10,695 nt of DNA. Origin: Desulfuromonadaceae bacterium GWB2_53_15 (lineage in GTDB: Bacteria > Desulfobacterota > Desulfuromonadia > Geobacterales > Pseudopelobacteraceae). The stretch is taken from assembly GCA_001824455.1 (NCBI GenBank), contig MHXL01000089.1, forward strand, positions 177 through 10,871, written 5' to 3'. This document shows, piece after piece, positions 6,893 to 10,695 of this stretch. Positions within the stretch are counted from its first letter, which is position 1. Every line of letters starts with the position of its first letter. The notes below the pieces were generated by a model. It did not search any database and was not told where the DNA came from. It saw nothing but the letters and a program-made list of their open reading frames with translations. The position numbers and the translations under genes were made by a program.

Positions 6893-7912
6893 ATGAAAAT
6901 CAAAATGATCGCACTGCTGTTGGCGTTGGTCTTCGTCACTCCGGCTCTGTTGATGGCAGCGGAGCAGGATGAGCCGACCATCTATGTCATCAAGAAGGGT
7001 GATACCCTTTGGGGGTTGTCGGAGCAGTTCTTGAAAGATCCCCACTACTGGCCTGATATGTGGTCGAAGAACAGCCAGATCACCAACCCGCATTTCATTT
7101 ATCCTGGCCAGAAGGTGCGGGTTTTCCCCGATCGCCTGGAATTCGTGCCCAAGGAGCAGGCGGCGGCTGGTGGGCAGAAGTCCGCACTGGCCGGTAAGGC
7201 CGCGGAGATAACTCAGGAGGTGGCCGAAGAAAAGAGTTTTACGGTTCGTGGTAACGAAGGTTTCCTGATGGAGACGGATGTTGTCCCGACCGGGTCTGTG
7301 GTTGGTGTCCATCATGATCGCATTGTGGCCGGAGACGATGATATTGTCTTTACCGATATTGGTGCGAGCCAGGGTGCCAAAGGGGGGGAAAAGTTCTCAG
7401 TCTATCGCAAGGAGGCTTCAGTCAGTCATCCTCTGACCAACGAGATCATGGGGAACAAGGTTGTGCCGCTGGGTACTCTGCAACTGACGGATGTCGAGCA
7501 GAAGGCCTCCCGTGCCATCATCACCAAATCGTACCAGGAAATTTCTCCCGGCTCATACCTGATGCCATACCGCAATGGCAAGCACCGTGAGGTTGCGCTC
7601 AAGATGCCAGCGCGAGAGCTGAAGGGTTTTGTCATTGAAAGCTACAGTGGTACCAGTATTATCGCCGCCGGGGATATCGTCTACATAGATTTGGGGAGTT
7701 CCCGAGGGGGCGAGCCAGGCAATTTGCTGTATATCGTTCGTGATGTGACCCTTGACCAGCGTTATGTGCAGGGGCGCATAGATCAGCTTCCCCAGGAGCT
7801 GGTGGGTGCGTTGGTAATCCTGGAGACCGGCAAAAAAACGGCTACGGCCCTGGTTGTCAAGAGTATCGATGCCATCTATAAGGGCGACAAGCTCATCAGC
7901 CACACAAAGTAG
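6893..7912 (+). CDS. Secreted LysM domain protein
   Basis: A 339-residue exported protein. The N-terminus has two lysines, a hydrophobic stretch (about 6-21) and a likely signal peptidase site near MAA-EQDE (about 23). One LysM domain covers about 29-78 (I-Y-V-I-K-K-G-D-T-L-W, then N-P-H-F-I-Y-P-G-Q-K-V-R-V), a module that binds N-acetylglucosamine in peptidoglycan. The remaining 260 residues are beta-rich with many G and V residues and show no catalytic motif I recognise. The part from about 240 to 339 repeats a theme of D-I-V/K-L followed by a short strand. ATG at 6893 is preferred over GTG at 6887, because GAGG (6884-6887) serves the ATG with five bases spacing and overlaps the GTG. It follows the cpoB-like gene by 81 bases and probably shares its transcript; a terminator closes the unit. 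Likely a periplasmic wall-associated protein. Confidence 0.8.
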   Translation: MKIKMIALLLALVFVTPALLMAAEQDEPTIYVIKKGDTLWGLSEQFLKDPHYWPDMWSKNSQITNPHFIYPGQKVRVFPDRLEFVPKEQAAAGGQKSALAGKAAEITQEVAEEKSFTVRGNEGFLMETDVVPTGSVVGVHHDRIVAGDDDIVFTDIGASQGAKGGEKFSVYRKEASVSHPLTNEIMGNKVVPLGTLQLTDVEQKASRAIITKSYQEISPGSYLMPYRNGKHREVALKMPARELKGFVIESYSGTSIIAAGDIVYIDLGSSRGGEPGNLLYIVRDVTLDQRYVQGRIDQLPQELVGALVILETGKKTATALVVKSIDAIYKGDKLISHTK

Positions 7913-7933
7913 CGGTTCTTGACAGCAATCCTG

Positions 7934-7962
7934 GACCGGCCCGGCGGGCCGGTCTTTTTTTT
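7934..7962 (+). terminator. Rho-independent terminator after the LysM gene
   Basis: GACCGGCCCG (7934-7943) and CGGGCCGGTC (7945-7954) are perfect inverted repeats around one base. They would fold as a GC-rich stem of about eight pairs with a small loop, followed at once by eight T residues (7955-7962). It lies 22 bases after the LysM stop and separates the envelope genes from dprA. Confidence 0.92.
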
Positions 7963-8013
7963 CATCAATAAAATTTTCTGAAGTCAGGTTGAAGCAGCAA
8001 GCACTGGACACCT

Positions 8014-9126
8014 ATGTTTCTATTTAATGATAATGATGAAGAATTCTACTGGATTGGCCTTAAGTCAGTGGCTGGTGTCGGCAACGTTACCTTTCGGCGG
8101 CTTTTGGAGCGTTTTGACTCGCCGCAGGCAGCACTGTCGGCGTCTCCGAATGAGCTGGCTACTGTCAAGGGTTTGAGCCCAACCGTTGTCGATGGTATCA
8201 GAGGCGGTGCATGGCAGCGCTTCGCCGAGCAGGAATGTCAGCGACTTCGTACCAGCGGGGCAAGGCTGATGACCTTCACCTCGGCCGACTACCCCAAATC
8301 CCTGTTCGAGATTCCCGACCCGCCCCCCTTTCTTTATATCCGGGGCGAGCTGCGAACCAGCCAGCCGGCCATAGCTATTGTCGGTTCTCGCAAAGCAACC
8401 TCATACGGCCTTCTGGCAGCTGGGCGATTGTCCGAGGGATTGGCCCGGCATGGCATGGTCGTGGTGTCGGGCATGGCGCGTGGGGTGGATACAGCGGCTC
8501 ACAAGGGAGCCCTGCTGGCAGGGGGCCGGACAACAGGGGTGTTGGGGTGTGGCATCGATAAGGTATATCCTCCTGAAAACCGCAAGCTTTACGATGAAAT
8601 GGTCGAAAAGGGTTGCCTCGTGTCCGAGTTCCCCCTGGGTACATTGCCGCTGGCGGAAAATTTCCCCCGTCGCAACCGCATTATCAGCGGTCTTTCAAGA
8701 GGGGTGCTGGTGATAGAGGCGGCCGAGAACAGCGGTTCACTGATTACCGCCCAGTACGCCCTGGAGCAAGGGCGCGACGTATTTGCAGTGCCCGGCAATA
8801 TTTCCTTTGCCTCCAGTCGGGGCAGCAACCGACTGATCAAGCAAGGGGCAAAGTTGGTGGACTGCGTAGAAGATATTCTTGAAGAGCTGCCGGGAAGCCG
8901 TACAACAGCATCAGGCGAAAATGGTGAAGCTCCTTCCCGCAACTTTGCCCTGACGCCGAAAGAGGCTGCCATCTATGAGCTGCTGGCCCGCTCGCCGCTG
9001 CATATCGACGACATCATCAACCAAACGGAATTGACAGCCGGAGAGGTTTCCTCTATGTTACTTCACCTTGAACTCAAGGGGGCGATTACGCCACTGCCCG
9101 GCACGCACTACGCAACAGCCGGATAA
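8014..9126 (+). CDS. dprA: DNA-processing protein DprA
   Basis: A 370-residue DprA/Smf protein. DprA binds incoming single-stranded DNA in the cytoplasm and loads RecA during natural transformation; it is also widespread in bacteria not known to be competent. The N-terminal region has helix-hairpin-helix-like turns (VAGVG at 19-23, VKGLS at 51-55). The Rossmann-like core (about 85-290) carries GSRKAT at 124-129, SGMARGVD at 152-159, FPRRNRIISGLS at 217-228 and the SGSLITA stretch at 240-246, all family hallmarks. The last 55 residues form the winged-helix DprA C-terminal domain. Length is normal. No strong Shine-Dalgarno precedes the ATG and no clear promoter was found in the 50 bases after the terminator, so expression may be low or rely on a non-consensus promoter. 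It ends 29 bases before topA, so the two probably form an operon. Confidence 0.95.
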   Translation: MFLFNDNDEEFYWIGLKSVAGVGNVTFRRLLERFDSPQAALSASPNELATVKGLSPTVVDGIRGGAWQRFAEQECQRLRTSGARLMTFTSADYPKSLFEIPDPPPFLYIRGELRTSQPAIAIVGSRKATSYGLLAAGRLSEGLARHGMVVVSGMARGVDTAAHKGALLAGGRTTGVLGCGIDKVYPPENRKLYDEMVEKGCLVSEFPLGTLPLAENFPRRNRIISGLSRGVLVIEAAENSGSLITAQYALEQGRDVFAVPGNISFASSRGSNRLIKQGAKLVDCVEDILEELPGSRTTASGENGEAPSRNFALTPKEAAIYELLARSPLHIDDIINQTELTAGEVSSMLLHLELKGAITPLPGTHYATAG

Positions 9127-9155
9127 CAAAAAAACGTGTAAGGATATTACCTCAT

Positions 9156-10695
9156 ATGCCGCAGAACCTAGTTATCGTCGAATCGCCTGCCAAGGCAAAA
9201 ACCATAGAGAAATTCCTGGGCCCGGATTACAAGGTGCTGGCCTCCTTCGGCCATGTCCGCGCACTGCCCAGCAAGCAGGGTTCGGTGGATATCGAAAAGG
9301 ACTTCGAGCCCAAGTATCATGTGCTGCCCGAGAGCAAGAAGCATATCGATGCCATCAAGAAAGCATTGAAAGATGCCGACCGGCTGCTTCTGGCAACTGA
9401 CCCCGACCGCGAGGGGGAGGCCATCTCCTGGCATCTGCTGGCCGCCTTGGGGTTGGATAAAAAGAAGCCCGGTATCGAGATTCAGCGCGTCGTCTTTCAT
9501 GAAATCACCAAAGATGCCATCATCCATGCGGTCCAGAATCCCCGCGACATTGCCGGCGAATTGGTGGACGCCCAACAGGCCCGTTCGGTTCTGGATTATC
9601 TGGTGGGTTTCAACCTGTCCCCCTTTCTCTGGAAGAAGATCCGCTATGGCCTGTCGGCCGGTCGTGTCCAGTCAGTGGCACTACGCTTGGTCTGTGAACG
9701 TGAAAAGGAAATTCAGGCTTTTATTGAACAGGAATACTGGACCATCGCCGCCCGTCTGGGCGTTGCACCCGGGCAGGAATTCAAGGCCGGATTGGTGGAT
9801 GTGGGTGGCAAGAGGCTCGGCAAGTTCGACATCCCAGGCGAAGAGATTGCCGTCGGGTTGAAGACTGCTCTCCAATCGGGCAGTTACCGGGTGGCCAAGA
9901 TCACCAAAACCGAGAAAAAGCGCAATCCTTCCCCGCCGTTTACTACATCTACCCTGCAGCAGGAAGCATCCCGCAAACTGGGTTTCTCGGCCAAAAAGAC
10001 CATGTCCACCGCCCAAAAGCTCTATGAAGGCATCGATATCGGCGCAGAGGGCACGGTTGGTCTGATTACCTACATGCGTACCGACAGTGTCAATCTTTCC
10101 ACCCAGGCGCTTACTGAGGCGCACGATGTTATTACCGTGATGTACGGCCCGGAATACGCCCTGCCCAAACCGCGTGTATTCAAGACAAAAACCAAAAATG
10201 CCCAGGAGGCCCATGAGGCCGTCCGGCCGACTTATATCTCCAAGACCCCGCTGGAGATGAAAAAGTTTCTCACCCCTGATCTGCATAAACTTTACGAGCT
10301 GATCTGGAAACGCACCGTGGCCTGCCAGATGGCAGAGGCTTTGCTGGACCAGACATCGGTAGATATCAATGCCGATCTTGCGAGTGCTATCGCCAGCGGT
10401 CCCTTCTCCGGGGCGCAACGCTGCGGACTGCGGGCCGCAGGAACCGTCATTCGTTTCCCAGGTTTCATGAAACTGTATATCGAAGGTCTGGACGATCAGG
10501 ATGAGGAAAAAGAGGGCCTGCTGCCCGCCATGAAAGAGGGTGCCTCGCTGAAGCTGCATGAGATTCTCCCCGAACAGCACTTCACCCAGCCGCCCCCACG
10601 CTACACCGAAGCCACCCTGGTCAAGACCCTGGAAGAATTCGGTATCGGCCGCCCTTCCACCTACGCCTCCATCATGAATACCCTGGTGGAACGCA
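9156..10695 (+). CDS. topA: DNA topoisomerase I, N-terminal 513 residues
   Basis: Type IA topoisomerase, which relaxes negative supercoils by cutting one strand. The gene runs off the right edge. The TOPRIM domain is at the N-terminus: IVESPAKAKTIEKFLG at 7-22 includes the conserved glutamate 9, and DPDREGE at 82-88 gives the metal-binding acids. The strand-cutting tyrosine is Y306 in GLITYMRTDS. LSAGRVQSVALRLVCERE (about 168-185) and NAQEAHEAVRPT (about 348-359) are also typical, as is FGIGRPSTYASI near the window end. The zinc-finger C-terminal region is outside. The start is ATG at 9156, with a modest AAGGA 11 bases upstream. Residues about 405-424, before the conserved LRAAGTVIRFPGF, differ from the family as I recall it and look like a loop insertion without loss of frame. 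The gene follows dprA closely, as in many proteobacteria. Confidence 0.95.
   Translation, partial: MPQNLVIVESPAKAKTIEKFLGPDYKVLASFGHVRALPSKQGSVDIEKDFEPKYHVLPESKKHIDAIKKALKDADRLLLATDPDREGEAISWHLLAALGLDKKKPGIEIQRVVFHEITKDAIIHAVQNPRDIAGELVDAQQARSVLDYLVGFNLSPFLWKKIRYGLSAGRVQSVALRLVCEREKEIQAFIEQEYWTIAARLGVAPGQEFKAGLVDVGGKRLGKFDIPGEEIAVGLKTALQSGSYRVAKITKTEKKRNPSPPFTTSTLQQEASRKLGFSAKKTMSTAQKLYEGIDIGAEGTVGLITYMRTDSVNLSTQALTEAHDVITVMYGPEYALPKPRVFKTKTKNAQEAHEAVRPTYISKTPLEMKKFLTPDLHKLYELIWKRTVACQMAEALLDQTSVDINADLASAIASGPFSGAQRCGLRAAGTVIRFPGFMKLYIEGLDDQDEEKEGLLPAMKEGASLKLHEILPEQHFTQPPPRYTEATLVKTLEEFGIGRPSTYASIMNTLVER

Noticed and set aside
9681..10580. Minus-strand ORF of 299 residues opposite topA
   Set aside because: It lies wholly within topA, whose catalytic motifs are in frame across the same bases; its peptide shows no family resemblance.
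1..10695. CRISPR array, tRNA, rRNA or complete insertion sequence
   Set aside because: No regularly spaced repeats, cloverleaf-like segments, rRNA motifs or transposase motifs were seen on either strand.

Overview
The window looks like a chromosomal segment of a delta-proteobacterium of the Geobacter/Trichlorobacter/Pelobacter type. This rests on moderately high GC housekeeping genes and on a gene order (CpoB/YbgF-like lipoprotein, LysM protein, dprA, topA) that I associate with that group. The taxonomic call is inference from gene content; no rRNA or tRNA is present to anchor it.

The left half is read on the minus strand. From the promoter side it holds a U32-family protein (probable tRNA U34 hydroxylase TrhP, 5867-4635), an ArnT-like membrane glycosyltransferase (4638-2911, overlapping the previous gene by ATGA), a type II restriction-modification pair of the XamI type (nuclease 2870-1908, N6-adenine methyltransferase 1904-318), a short broken ORF (from 269), and the first codons of a DegT/DnrJ/EryC1/StrS aminotransferase (from 46, leaving the window). 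If the last gene is ArnB-like, the ArnT-like and ArnB-like genes would be parts of one lipid A/envelope sugar cluster, now separated by about 2.9 kb of restriction-modification DNA and debris.

The broken ORF at 269 begins with about 42 residues that resemble the N-terminus of large defence proteins carrying a nuclease-like (Cap4/DUF4297-type) domain. The similarity stops near position 143, close to an imperfect inverted repeat at 106-130. The insert therefore looks like the remnant of a defence island that once held at least one more gene. No clearly new system is seen; this interrupted cluster and its decayed third gene are the most interesting part of the window.

A 218-base divergent intergenic region (5868-6085) carries a good sigma70-type promoter facing right, a weaker minus-strand -10 element facing left and a bulged inverted repeat. 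The right half is read on the plus strand: the CpoB/YbgF-like coiled-coil/TPR lipoprotein (6086-6811), the secreted LysM protein (6893-7912), a strong intrinsic terminator (7934-7962), dprA (8014-9126) and topA (from 9156, leaving the window). The first two act in the cell envelope; dprA and topA handle DNA.
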